Positions 1 to 12,229 of a DNA stretch of 64,000 nt are shown here, in pieces. Both the position numbers and the translations under genes were made by a program. The notes below the pieces were generated by a model. It did no database searches and was not told where the DNA came from. It worked only from the letters and a program-made list of their open reading frames with translations. The stretch comes from Climacium dendroides (Eukaryota; Streptophyta; Bryopsida; Hypnales; Climaciaceae): positions 4,960,001 through 5,024,000 of the forward strand of contig OX467092.1 of the NCBI GenBank assembly GCA_950106755.1, written 5' to 3'. How positions within the stretch are numbered: the first letter of the stretch is position 1; each line of letters opens with the position of its first letter.

Positions 1-2300
1 ATTAAAAATTGAAAACAACATATAAATGCATTGCTTGATTGTGTAAATGTAAAAAATACTATAAAATTCAATTATACTATTGATAAATACATTATACTAG
101 TAGTAGAACTACAAAACACAATCTTCATTTGTGTGGGCACAAAACCTATATAAGTTACTCCCTTGGATTTAGTTGACTTGAATATTGGTCATTACGATTG
201 CCTACATGACTAACTATCTAGTAAAGAAAAAAATTACAGATATTTTTGCTTGGACAAATTGTATTTTACTATATTGTCCTTTATATGACTAGGTCTATAA
301 CAATATAATGATGTATAATTTCAAAATGTTGTCTAGATTTTTAAATCATGTAAATGTTTTTAGTTTAGAAGGTTTGTTTGTTTTGTTTGTGAATCAAATA
401 TTAAAAATAGACATTATAAAAGTCACCAACAACTAAATTTTACCAAAATGTTTTCAATTGATGATGGGACCTTTGGAAGTCTAGAAGATAATATCAGGAC
501 TTATTAAAAAAATCATATACCGAATATGTTGAAAGTCTACAATGGATTAGTGTGATCCAACAATGAATGAAGTCTACTCACTCTATCCCACTAAAAACCT
601 CCAAATCAATATCCCACTAAAAAGTTCCATTTAGTGATTTTGACCATTGAGTAAGTGTTGGCCATATTGAATGATTTTGTGGAGTAAGTGGCAAGCAATC
701 AAGGAGCATTCCCTCCTAGCAAGCTTAGCCTTGTCCATATGAGGCCCTTTGTATTTGTTACTTCTTCAAACAATTGTGTTGACAACACGGTTGACAATAG
801 ATTTAGTGACCACTTGGGCACTATGTAGATTTGTTCATGAAGGGGCTTGTTGTGGTATTTAGGTAGGAAGAATATATTTCTACAATCCTATTATTGCCAC
901 CAACCTTTAAATCATCAGGAATAACGAGTTGGAAGCATTTACAAACGATGCTCAAATATGATATTTTTCACATAAATTTTGGGTGCTTGAAAATTTTGCA
1001 TAGATTTAGGGGATGGTTTTTTAGTCCTTCAATGTATGTATCATTGGTACAAAGACTAAAAATATAGTTAATTCTTCATGAAAAAGTTTTTGGAGGTTTT
1101 AGTGAAATACAAAGAGTATTTATTTTGAATCAAAATCCAATGAAAGATCTATTGCATGATTCAAAATTATTAGGAATTTATATATATATATATTTGAAAA
1201 CCTACTTTTAGTTTCTATAGCATTTTAATAGCATTTTTGGTGAAGAAAGGAGTTTGGTGACAAATTTGGTAAAGAGTAGAAATAGAAAAGCAATAGGCTT
1301 CAATAGAATCACAGGTTGTCATATATTTTTTAGAATTTTATCAATACATCACTCAAATATCATGTAGTCATGATGCAACATCAAGGAAAGAAACATTATG
1401 ATTGACATTCATCCATAAGCACTAAGTTGGGAAAATACCCCTTAGGCAAATACATTATACATGGTGATATTAGGGCTTTCTTGTGGAACTACTCCTAAAA
1501 TATAAAATCATATTGATCAAATTTTTTAATTAAAAAAATTCACAAGTAAATCTCCAATGGTCCAACTATCAAGTCCACTGTGATGTTTGTTGTATGCCTT
1601 TCCATTTGGAAATAGTGCATCTATTCTTAGTGGTGATTGCACTAAGAATGTATACACTATTTCCAAACAAAGCAAATATGGAAAGTGAACAATAAATGTC
1701 CAAAACATTTTCTTTGTCAATGCAAAAGAAAATATATTTTCACCTTTCTTTTGCAACTTTGGTAAATGCCAACATAATAAAGCTATTCTAAAGTGAACTT
1801 TTAAGGCAATGACCTCTCTAAAGTGATGGAGTATTGATTGTCTAGTCCTGCAATAGACCCAATCTCATACATACATATATACAACAAAGAAGTTCTTTGA
1901 AATTCTTGGGCATGGAGACTTGAACTCAATCTAGAGGCTATTACTTTAGACATCATTACCAATGGGACTCTTTTTACTTTTTGTACACTAGGAGACTTGC
2001 GATTGATTGAACATTAGAATTGCAAGTTGCACAAGTAGGACACACAAGTCATCCCTTCAAATGATGGACACGGGTTTGAAAGAATTTCCTTTCATGTGTG
2101 TCCAAATAAAAAATAAAAAAATAAAAATTGGACACACATGAATAAAGCAGCCCCTCATCAAAGACGTCATTCAAGCCACATTTTACACGTGGCACAGTTG
2201 ATTGTCACAATGTTCCAGAACTCCGTACAATCATGGGCAACTACGCCGGTGACATTAAAGAGGTCAGTGGGTAAATGCTGCCCCCCCCTACGAATGAGCT
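1..2300. other. AT-rich intergenic DNA
   Basis: No convincing coding exon is seen on either strand. The sequence is AT-rich with short stop-filled frames. The only clear structure is a foldback at 1598-1685, listed separately. A short C run at 2281-2288 lies just before the leader of the WD40 gene. Confidence 0.6.
1598..1685. repeat. Foldback (near-perfect hairpin)
   Basis: The arm starting TTTGGAAATAGTG (from 1605) is matched in reverse complement by the arm ending CACTATTTCCAAA (to 1667). The inner segments ATTCTTAGTG and CACTAAGAAT also pair. About 25 of 28 positions pair, with a loop of roughly 7 bases. Outer bases CTTTCCAT and ATGGAAAG extend the pairing after a short bulge. It could be a tiny MITE or a small-RNA precursor; the sequence alone does not decide. 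Confidence 0.6.
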
Positions 2301-2323
2301 AAAACCCTGAATTAGGGTTTAGG
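2301..2323 (+). promoter_or_regulatory. Telo-box pair in the WD40 gene leader
   Basis: AAAACCCTGA is followed directly by ATTAGGGTTTAGG, an inverted pair of plant telo-box motifs (AAACCCTA). Telo-boxes are established elements near the transcription start of many plant housekeeping genes, especially ribosome and translation genes. This pair sits 108-130 bases upstream of the chosen start codon. A short upstream ORF begins at 2328 in a different frame. Confidence 0.55.
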
Positions 2324-2430
2324 TCTCATGTCAACCCCCTTGCAGGTACACCTCCACAGGCTCTTGGATGTTCGTTCTACCATCGCTGCATTGCAGTTTG
2401 TTGCTGTTTTTTGCATTTAGGGTGAAAGCC

Positions 2431-5400
2431 ATGGTGCGCGTGCGGACGCTGCAAAGAGTGAAGGTCCCGCTCAATCTTTTACCTGACGCGTCGCCAGCCG
2501 CGACGCATTCTCATCGCGTGGCCACTCATGTGAGTATTCGTGAATTTTGTGCGGTTTGGCTATGACTACAATTTTCAATTCTCTGGTTGTAATAATTTGA
2601 GTGTAATTCTACTCTATATCCTTCGAGGAGTTTTTGGGATAGATTGTGCTGTGAATTGTGATTTTGTGAATATTTTTCCAATTGAGTGTAATCCTGCTGG
2701 TGTGTGTGTGAATGTGGTGGCCAGTTTGTAGAGAATGGCACGGGGTGTAACGTTTACATCGCTTCTGGTGTGGATGTCTTTTGTATCAAGGTAAGACCGA
2801 TGCAGTCCCATTATCGTCCTCAAGTTTTCAATGCATTTAGTTGTACAACTGGTTCTCCAGGAAATGATAAGGTTAAGTTAGTTCTTGAATTCTTACATGA
2901 GGATTATAGGTAGTCTGATTTGTTTCTGAGAGGACATTCTCTTATAACTGAGAGACTGTGATGTTGTTTAGGACAGTAAACCCTTTGTAAAATCTTCAGA
3001 ATTAGGAATTTTCATGTGCGGTTGATGGTGTGCGTGTAGAAAAAGTTCAAGATATTTGGATTATTTTTGAGTGCCCCATTGCAATTGCAAGTTGGTTTGG
3101 ATTCTAGCATGGTTACAGGTTCCCTCTATTATTGAATTTATTATAATAAAATAATTCGTTGCCACGATTGACCTCTTGATGTTTTTAATGATGATATGCA
3201 CGTTTGGTAAAATGTTCAGATTTTCTTAGCATATGTAGTAATGGATATTAAACTTTTTGTTGAAAGGCATAACAATTACAGTGTCCCTCCAAATTTAAAA
3301 AAATTTAAGTTTTGTAGTGCACATATGTTTTCTTCTACTGGTAATATTGATTATATTTAATTAAGCACGCATGTAAGTTTGAGTACGTGGTTATAGACTC
3401 CGTCCTTTAGGGGTTTATTCCCATGGCATTTCGAGTTAAGAGAACTTCAAGAACGATGATGCTATCGAACGCTTTCATTATTGAACAATTGAGACGCTGA
3501 ATCGGGATACTGTGTTAGTATCTGAGAGCCTTCTGGAAACCTATGTGTAGATGGATTTGAAGGAGCCTGGCGTTGATTCCGGCAAGGAGGGATTGCTGAT
3601 ACCTGCGGATTCCGAGGTAAGGAACTTACGATGACGTGGATTGTGTGCTAACCAAATGATTTTAGAAAGGAATCTGGTATGGCAGGAAGTTATTGTTTGA
3701 TGTCCATCTATTTCGTCTATAGTGTATCCATGTGGACGTGATTTTCTTTGTTTCCTTATACATCGAGTCCATAAACTGTGGAGGATGCATGGTATCGCAC
3801 GAGACTTCTTACTCTGTTATGACTCTGAGGTGTATTTCAACTTTATGTGTCCTCTCCAGGTAGCAGGTGCCTGGCAAGTTGAACAATGTCCACATCGGGC
3901 TGAGATACAGGGCATTGCGCTCACTCCTTCTCCACGTAAGTTTGCAGTCAAGAGTGTTCTTCTGGCATGAAATGGAGAATGATTTTAAAGATTTTGTGTC
4001 ACTTGTGTTTTGAGACCTTATCATGCTTGTAACTTGCTGGGCGTGTAAGACATGTGTCGGTTGTGTTGAAGTTTGCGAAAATTGACTCTTATCACACAAG
4101 ACTTGGAAATGAAATTTGAAATTTTGACTATATCAGGTGACGAAGGTTTCCTCCTGGGTTCAGTTGACGCATATGGCCGCCTTGTTGTGACCTCCTTGAA
4201 CTCTGATATTCAAGGTACGACTATTGAACGAACCCCTTTTCTCCCACTTGCTTCTTGTATATAAGGTTAGGATCATTTGCGTGGGAGTCCCTATCCCGTG
4301 AGTTGAGAAGTCATTCATTTACTATGCAAGTGTCATCTGAACAGGTGATTTGTAAGAAATGAGATTATTTAGGTTCTAGCACAGTCAATGGCTCTTCCTT
4401 GAGATATATTGTAGATGAAATATTTCGGGTTCAAGGATAGCCTAGGCTCATGATTGAGACTCTAGTCCTTCGCACTTCAACAATTCATATTGTATCCAAA
4501 TAATACATAATTAAGTGTGTTGGAGTCCTCTTGAAAATGGGGACAAGTCTCAACCAAAAAGCAAAATCCAATAACATTGGATACAACAGCTAAAATCACA
4601 TAAAACAGTTAAAAGCCATGGGCTTGGGTATGCTCTATTTTACAGATTCAATAACATTGGATAACTCTGGATGGTGGTTGACCTTTCCATTCAAGAGTTC
4701 ACTGATTGTTCATCAAACGGGCTCGGGTCAGACAGCACGGAAATTGTTTTGATTTAGCGTGCACTTTTGCAGAATCTTCATATTCAGCAGGACCAGAGGA
4801 CGCAGGGGTTGGTGAGGGCTGGTGGGCTGGTATCGTCTTTAGCCGTCACCAGCCAACTCTGGTACATGATGCCTAAACCTTCCATTCTAGGGTTGTGCAT
4901 GCTCTGAAAACATCTGGTACCTTGTGATGGACTCTAGAACAAGCCAAGTTATCGTCACCCACCCCGAGTGCACTTAGGAGTTAACGACTACTTTTCTTGT
5001 GGAAGTCGCCATTGATGTGCAGCAGAGTACGGTAGTAGTTATCTATTTTATGTAAAGACACATCTCAGAGCTTACCTGAAAATTGATCGCCGTCAGTCTT
5101 CTAGACTGTCTCAAGCAGATGGAATGTTCTAATCTTTTAAGCAGGCAGCAGTTGGACGTGGCTTGGCAAAATCGGTGGATCTGTATGATAAGGACATTTA
5201 TGTTCGCACCCTACGCACGTAAGTGTGGTAAGCTATTGTTACTTCTGACGGTTAGTTCTTGACATGCTTACATTTTAGTATATCTGTCCACAAGACTAAT
5301 TTTGGATCCCTGCCAAAATGTCTTTCTTGCTGAGTGGCATATCATTCTAGAGAACCCTTGTTGATCACCCTCTAAATTGGTATGAATAGGAACCCCTGAT

Positions 5401-7234
5401 AACTTGTCTTGCGAATTTGAGATATATTTGACCAAGTAAGAGTCCTTAAAGCCAATGAGCCATTGTCTTCTCATGTGAAAGTATTTCAGAGCCTTGATTT
5501 GCTTGATTTGACATGACTTCGCTCTAAATAACTCTTAGTTGGCACTCTTGTCAAAGAGGCCGTGTCACTACTAAAACAATGTTTGGGTGGAGAACTCTCT
5601 CACTTGCTAAACATTCAGTTCTGATTAAAATTTCTGACGACTAGGTTGATGGTGTCAGATTGCAGCATCCTACTTCTTTAACGTTCCTCAACGGACCATT
5701 ATTTGACAATGGCTCAATGCTAGCTGTTACAGAAGGGCCCCAGGTCTATCGCAAAACCTTCCACGTTGTGTTAAATTGAACGGTTTCAGAGGACCTTTTG
5801 GATATAAAATTGATACTCAATGTACTTGAATGAAAGCGTTTAGATGAATGAATTGCTTGGTGCTACTCTTGCTGTATTACGTCCACTCACTGTTCTCTTA
5901 ACTTTGCAGTTGAGTATTTGGGACCTGAGGCAAGGTGAGCGAGGTGGATGTGTTCAACGAATGTTGGGTGCATTCTCTGGGGAGTGCTTGAACGCCGTTG
6001 CTTGCTCATCCGAGGGACTGGTTGCCATAGGTGGTGCTGAGCGTGTAATCCTTGTTATGGATCCCTTGAAGTGAGTCTCACAGGCTTCAGCTTGTGGCTT
6101 TATAAAATACTCCGTAGTTATTTGTTCCGAATATTTTCAAACCAGAGTGACAAGATTTGTTTCATGATCTGGCAAGGTACTGCTTCTGAATACATTCTTA
6201 TCCTCTGACAGGTGGACTCCAAGGTCGCGATGGACTAATTGCTTAAAGTACGAGGTAGGCACTTTGCTTGCTTTACTAAGTATATGATAGTAGCATTGAC
6301 ATATTTATTAACGTTTGCAATCGGCAGAAAGAACTTTGGTGGATAATATTTATCACGGTTCTGAAATTTTTCTGTTGTTACTGTGCAGGTCACTGGGTTA
6401 TCGTTTTCGGCAGTGGATCCCGGTCTTCTGTATGTGCATGGATTAGACTATGAGGTATTTATCTTTGTTTGAGAGGTAAATATTGTTGGAATGTTGTATA
6501 TGGAGCTTATTAAAGGCCATTCGAACTGAGTAATAGGGACAAATGCGTTGCACATGCCCTTGAGCCGTATGTGCTCAAGGGTTTATGTTCTCATGCTTAT
6601 TCCACGTTTTTTTATTGCACTCCCTAATATTCGTGTGTCAAGCAGGTTGTTTGTGGACCTTGGAATAGAGAAAAAACTGGCGGGAGCAATACAGCAGCCT
6701 TTGCATTTCGAGGCGACTCAAGGTGGCTAGGTTTTGACAAAGTACGGTCCTGCCTTCCCATATTTCTTTTCTAGTCCGGGTCAAGGTAGTGGTTCTTTTT
6801 TGACTACCTACCGCCAGATTTTGACAAATTTTTGGTCCAGCTACAAGGCTATTGAAAATTTAATGTGAAAATGTGCTTGTTTAACCAGATTTTACAGCAA
6901 ATCTGTTGTAAATTGCCAGAAACTGTATTGTAGGCTCCAAAATAACAAAAATGTAGTCAGGATTCGCAAGAATTGTTAGCCTTCGCCAAGTTCTTGGAGC
7001 CACACCAGCGACAATGTAGTGACCTAATTGGCGAAATTTCGTTTTACAGATTGAATCTTGATTTGTTTATATGCTTGGGGTTTTGAGCATTTCGTACATT
7101 TTAATTTTTCAGTTGCCATGCCAATCTTTCCTCGTTCTTACGTCACTGTGGTACTTTGGCAGTGCTATGATTCAGATCTCTTTGCAGGATGGAGCGAAGC
7201 TGGCACAATTTATTCAGGTCTTGTGGCAGGATGA
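2431..7234 (+). CDS. WD40-repeat (transducin-like) protein, about 13 exons
   Basis: Supported exons, all with GT/AG borders and compatible phases: 2431-2529, 2725-2790, 3551-3616, 3860-3935, 4137-4214, 4773-4861, 5145-5218, 5659-5743, 5910-6070, 6212-6254, 6389-6454 and 6646-6741. They give about 310 residues. WD-type signatures include SIWDLRQGE in exon 9, LLYVHGLDYE in exon 11 and RGDSRWLGFDK in exon 12. The likely C-terminus, DLFAGWSEAGTIYSG, lies in an exon ending at TGA 7232-7234. It starts at 7113 or 7176, but its phase does not match the 6741 donor, so a microexon or another donor is missing. The start at 2431 is preferred; an in-frame ATG at 2368 would add 21 residues. The protein is probably a soluble propeller scaffold. 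The family member is not identified, so no symbol is given. Confidence 0.85.
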
Positions 7235-8990
7235 TGCAGATCTGGGGGTGTAATCAAAGCAGAGTGAAGCAGAAAAGAAGAGTTTGGGACTTTGGGTCAT
7301 GTTCTGGCGCAGGTCTCTGCTTCCCGTTTGCTTTCTTCTTGCTTGCACAGTTCAAAAGATTAGAATGCGTAGACTCTAAAGAAGTGGACCGTGGAATTAG
7401 TGGAATGAAGTATTTTCTTATTTCACGAGGATTGTAAGATATTTTCTCCTGCAGGGTTTACCTAAGTTTCATTTCAGTACCATAAGGATGTGCTTGTGGA
7501 AATGTACATTGTCTAACCGCTTGAGATCAGAGTCGCTGTGGTTGCATTGTTCAAATTTTGGTTGTGATCACAACTACTGTAGTATCTGCAATAGAGACGA
7601 TTGGTTGGCAAGATTCCAGATCAGTTGATGAAATATTTTTGTGAGTATTCGAGTTGCCTCGATTGACCCTGTAACCATAAGGGATTAATATTAGCACTTA
7701 TGATTGATTCGTAAATTCGGAGCGACATGTTTTTGTGTGTCAGTCTTGCACCATCTACATTATTGAATTTGCTTTACATAGATTTTAGAATTAAAAATGT
7801 TAAGATTCAATAAGCATTGCCCCCTTTAGTAGGTACTCCGTCAATATGGGAATAATAATAGTGGTGACAATTTGGGAGTAATCATATGAGGTTTATCCAT
7901 AGCAATTAATAATAGTGGTGACAATTTGGGAGTAATCATATGAGGTTTATCCATAGCAATTAGTTTAGAGAAAGAAGAACTAAAAAATATTTTTGTAGAA
8001 TGGAAGATGAGGAACAATGTTCAAGGTTATAAGGTAGGATCATTGAAATCTAAGCATATTTTCAAAAGTGAGCCTTAGAAAAATAGAGAAAAAATTAGAT
8101 GCTTGTTGCACTTTCTTCAAGGTGTAATCATTGAAAATAGGCATAAAATCTACCAATTCAACTTTGACCTCTTATAACTTTTGCAGTTTATAATCAAATA
8201 TTGTTCTTGTATTTCATCTAACATTATTGCAATTTATCTTTATGTGATTAAAAAATGAGAGCTTTCAAACATTTAAGAAATTTGATTAATTTAAAGTGGC
8301 CCTGCTTTATATAATGATCAATCAAATATAACATCTTCATCATTCAAGGAATAGAATTTGAGATTGGAAAATCAAACAATCTTCTAAGTAATCTAATTTT
8401 TACAAAGACCATAGTTGGTTAAAATGTTATGTTTTTGTTTTGTTTTGACCTCCATTTCAGGTACATTTAGCAGAACATTATGTTGCTTTGAAAATTTTCA
8501 TATTTCTTCCTAACTCAAGGTTCTACTTAAATCCGAAGTCTTTTTAGCAAAGTAAAATTTGAGTTATGGGGCTCGAAATTTTTATAAGGCTACATTATTA
8601 AAAGCTTAGGCCAACCTTTAAAACATTATGTTGCTATGTGTTTAGTCATATCTCATACATGCATTATGTTTAGACTTCATTCCTTTTTAAGCAAGACCTT
8701 TGGACTAGTCAAGAATAAGATCATACTTATTCAAATTCTAAAAAGTGGACAAATTTTGATTTATAGATCTATTTTAAGAAGATGCTTTTTTTTTGACAAT
8801 TTTAAGAGTATTTTCTAATTTGTGACCAAAGAAATTTTAGGGGTTAAAGCAAATGAAAAAGTAAAATGTGTTTTTGTAGGATGGCTAGAGTGGCCTAAAA
8901 TTGTATTCAAGGTTATATATGATGTCTAACTAAACATGTGATAATACTCTCTACTATTCATACAATGCAATTTGGAGAAACCAATCCAAA
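7235..8990. other. 3' flank of the WD40 gene, then AT-rich DNA
   Basis: The first few hundred bases are probably 3' UTR. After 7.8 kb the sequence is AT-rich, with a perfect 54-base duplication at 7852-7961. An orphan TTTTAGGGGTTAA end near 8835-8847 resembles the right terminus of the TTAA-bounded elements listed below. No gene is seen. Confidence 0.5.
7852..7961. repeat. Tandem duplication, 54-base unit, two copies
   Basis: The unit beginning AATAATAGTGGTGACAATTT occurs twice head-to-tail. GTGGTG is at 7861 and again at 7915, and no mismatch is seen between the copies. The lack of divergence suggests a recent duplication. Confidence 0.9.
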
Positions 8991-8993
8991 TAT

Positions 8994-9968
8994 TTAACCC
9001 CTAAAGAGTTCAATTATAGCGGGAAGTTGGCAGTGAAAAGGGTAGGAATTAGGTGTTGCTATATTACAAGTTTATGTTTTTACTATTTTAATCTGTATTT
9101 ACTTAAATGATGCTATAAACCTTCATTAAAAGATTGGTGTACAAAGCATCAAATATAGCTAACTTGCTAAATTTGGCAACATAGCAATTTGGGACAAGTA
9201 TGTGTAACTTGGAGATTTTCATTTTTTGGTCCAAACTTTAATAGAAGGTGTGGAATATCTTTCATGTGCACTAAAATTCACAACATTTGAAAATATGAGT
9301 AAAAGATCATGGCCTAATATGTTACTTTGTTTAAAAACAAAAATTTGAAATTGGTTTTCTAAATTTATATATACTTGGAAAGCTTTTGATCATTCCATTT
9401 TGATCAATGAGGAGTTTTCAATTGCGAATAGTTATGGATTCTCTATTCTAAAATAAATTTTGAAGTCCTTTATTTTATTCAATTTTCAATATATAAAAAA
9501 TAAATAAAACCATAGGATTTAGATAGTTTATTACAACATTGCAACCATTGGGATTGACATTTTTCAATTCCATAAACAAATGGTTAACAATTTTGTATTT
9601 TAATCAATTTTTTTTCTACTTATTATTTTTTCCTATATGTTGTACAATTCCGAATGATTTGAAAAATTTCAAGCATGTAGCCAATTTGTCTTGAAGAATG
9701 AATCCAAAGAAGCACTACCATTTTGGACATTTTTTCATAAAAATGTGAGCTTCTAGTACCCTGTTTTTTGCAAGGCCAAAAAAAAGATTTTTGTGAATTT
9801 GAAAGCTAACTCTTGCAATCCACAAGGTGAAAATTTATGAAATTTTTTCTACATTTCTAGTACATGAGTCCAAAAATGTTTTTTTTTCCAAAATTTGGCA
9901 CTTGTACTAGAAATGGCAGTTTTTGAGCATTTTTGGTGAAAACATAGTCAAGGAACTTAAGGAGTTAA
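8994..9968. mobile_element. TTAA-bounded TIR element, copy D
   Basis: The left end is TTAA followed by CCCCTAAAGAGTTC. The right end, read in reverse complement, is TTAA followed by CTCCTTAAGTTCCTTG. Internal sequence near the right end (about 9905-9950) resembles the same part of copy E at 57.5 kb. There is no long ORF, so the element is non-autonomous. This is the most diverged member, and its left boundary is the least certain. Confidence 0.5.
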
Positions 9969-12170
9969 TTTTCAATTTCCAAAGCATTTATAATTTAAAT
10001 CCTGACTAGAGTGATGAAGGAATTTCTTTTATATAAATATGTTGATTATGGATTAAACATCCATTATTCATAATAGCATGTTTTGAAAATTGTTTGAGTG
10101 AATTGTGACAATTTCATCCATTCAAAAATGGTGAATTTTTGCACAACATTCTAATAATTATACTTTTCTCAACACACAAACTCAACAAAAATTTGCCACA
10201 AACAAAATCCCCACACTGACAATCATCAGCAAAGACTAAGAATCGTCAATTCAGAATGGAAGAAAAAGGGCGATTGTAAAAATTCTACATAAATACCTGC
10301 CAAGAAAAATTCAGTTCATTTTGAGAGAGGTTTATTTTCCACAATCCCCTCTTGGTATGTGAAATTCGTGTAATTTGTGATTATGGAATTTTCATTCATT
10401 GATCACATATTTCATCCATTTCTAGATGGACATTTATGTACACAATTTCCTCGTCAAAAATTCTAAAAATAAACAAGCCTTCCTCATTAGCATGTTTATT
10501 TTTAGAATTCTCAATGCCTTAGTGATTGCCTTATATGTATACCATCATTAGAAAAATTCAAGTTCAGTTGACAACTTGTGTTTTGTAACAAAATCATTGC
10601 CTTTGGTGAGGTGTACTAGTAATTTGGTATTTCAAGATAATTCCTGTAATTCTAAAAACATTTATCCAACTTTTCTAATTTTCCGTTAGTGATTTACGAC
10701 AGGGAATGCCCTCTTCTTTAGAAAACATCCCCATATACATAGTCATTCTTCACCCTAGCCTCCTCGTAGATGGATTACAAATAATTCTAAGTTTTTTTTA
10801 TTGGAGCTACATAAAATATGGATGAAGAAACATTAAAATCTATTAAGAAACACAAAATTTGTCTATTCTTCAACAATGTAATTAGCATTATTACTCAGTG
10901 CTTCATAGTTTTTGTGCAAGGTTCTAAAGTAATTTCATGTTGTGGCTAAAAGAAAATGAAAACTTGCAGAAATAGAGATCTTAAGTCTAGATCCTCTTAA
11001 GTCAATGATTGATTTTGCTTAAAAAAATTCCAAGTCTACACTTCCTTCCATGTAAGATAAATTGTATCTATTTTCATACCTCTATTTGAAGTTTTGCCCT
11101 TGAAAATCTTGAAAATAAATAGATACTCAATTCAAGCCATATACATCAAAATTAGGGTATAATTTTGGAAATTTACTTTGGAAAGTCATAATTATTTCAC
11201 ATGAGATCCAAAAAGTGTACATTATAGTATTTTGGAATCTTTTTCAAATTGCCGATAAGATCCATAAGCATTTATGACAATTTAATTATGAAAACTATTC
11301 TAAATGACTATTCTAAAGGCTAAGTTTTAGGCCCTTTTAAAATAAAAGATCCTACTCAAGTTACAATTTAGCCCCTCCTCTATTTGTACAATTGCATATC
11401 AATAGTGTACTTTTTAAATTTTCAAATGTACTTTGGTGTTACATACGAGCTACAAAGTAGCACTACAAATAGTTACATGGCATGAATAGGAACTCTTATT
11501 TATACCTTAAACAAAACTCTCTTGTTCTCAAGCTTTCTATTCTAGAATGCTATAGTGACAATATTGACTTTCATACTTTATTTTATTCAATTGTTCTCTT
11601 TGATTACAAAATAAACAAAAAAGGACTCTAATAGTCTTAGGTGGATCACTTTATGTATATTTGGCATCCCACATGTGGCGAGGGGGTATTTTTTAGGGGG
11701 CTATTTACCTCCTAGGCCAAAATTAAAGGGCCCCTTTAATTATATAAGTTGAAAAACTGCCCTATATTATGGCCCCTATAATTACTTATACAATCCATGT
11801 TAGTATTTTTTTTTGTAGTCTATATTCTTTATAAAAAAAGGTAATGGAAAAGCAAGGTGAAAGTCGAGGGTGAGAATTCTTACATACACTTTGCATACAT
11901 TAGAAGCATGAAAGGAAAAGATTAAGGAGCATAAGCAAAACATGTAGAAAATGACACGTAGAATATAGTAGCAACCTACGTATGAACATTCTATGTGAGT
12001 CAATACAAAATTGTACGAAAAAAAAAGAAAAGGAAACCAAAACATGGTCTGATCACAATTGAGTACGCAAAAACAAGAAATGAACTACAATGCAAATGTC
12101 TTGAATGTGTTGAAAGAACACAATGAATGTCACAAAGTGAATGCATATCAATGAATGTCACAATGTCACA
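9969..12170. other. AT-rich intergenic DNA with small foldbacks
   Basis: No gene is seen. A hairpin at about 10459-10510 pairs ATTCTAAAAATAAACA with TGTTTATTTTTAGAAT. A palindrome AATTAAAGGG-C-CCCTTTAATT lies near 11720-11742. Two copies of a 74-base unit containing TTGAAAGAACACAATGAATG lie near 12099-12207. Confidence 0.5.
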
Positions 12171-12229
12171 ATGTCTTAAATTTGTTGAAAGAACACAATG
12201 AATGTTACAATATTGTGGCAAAATTTAAG

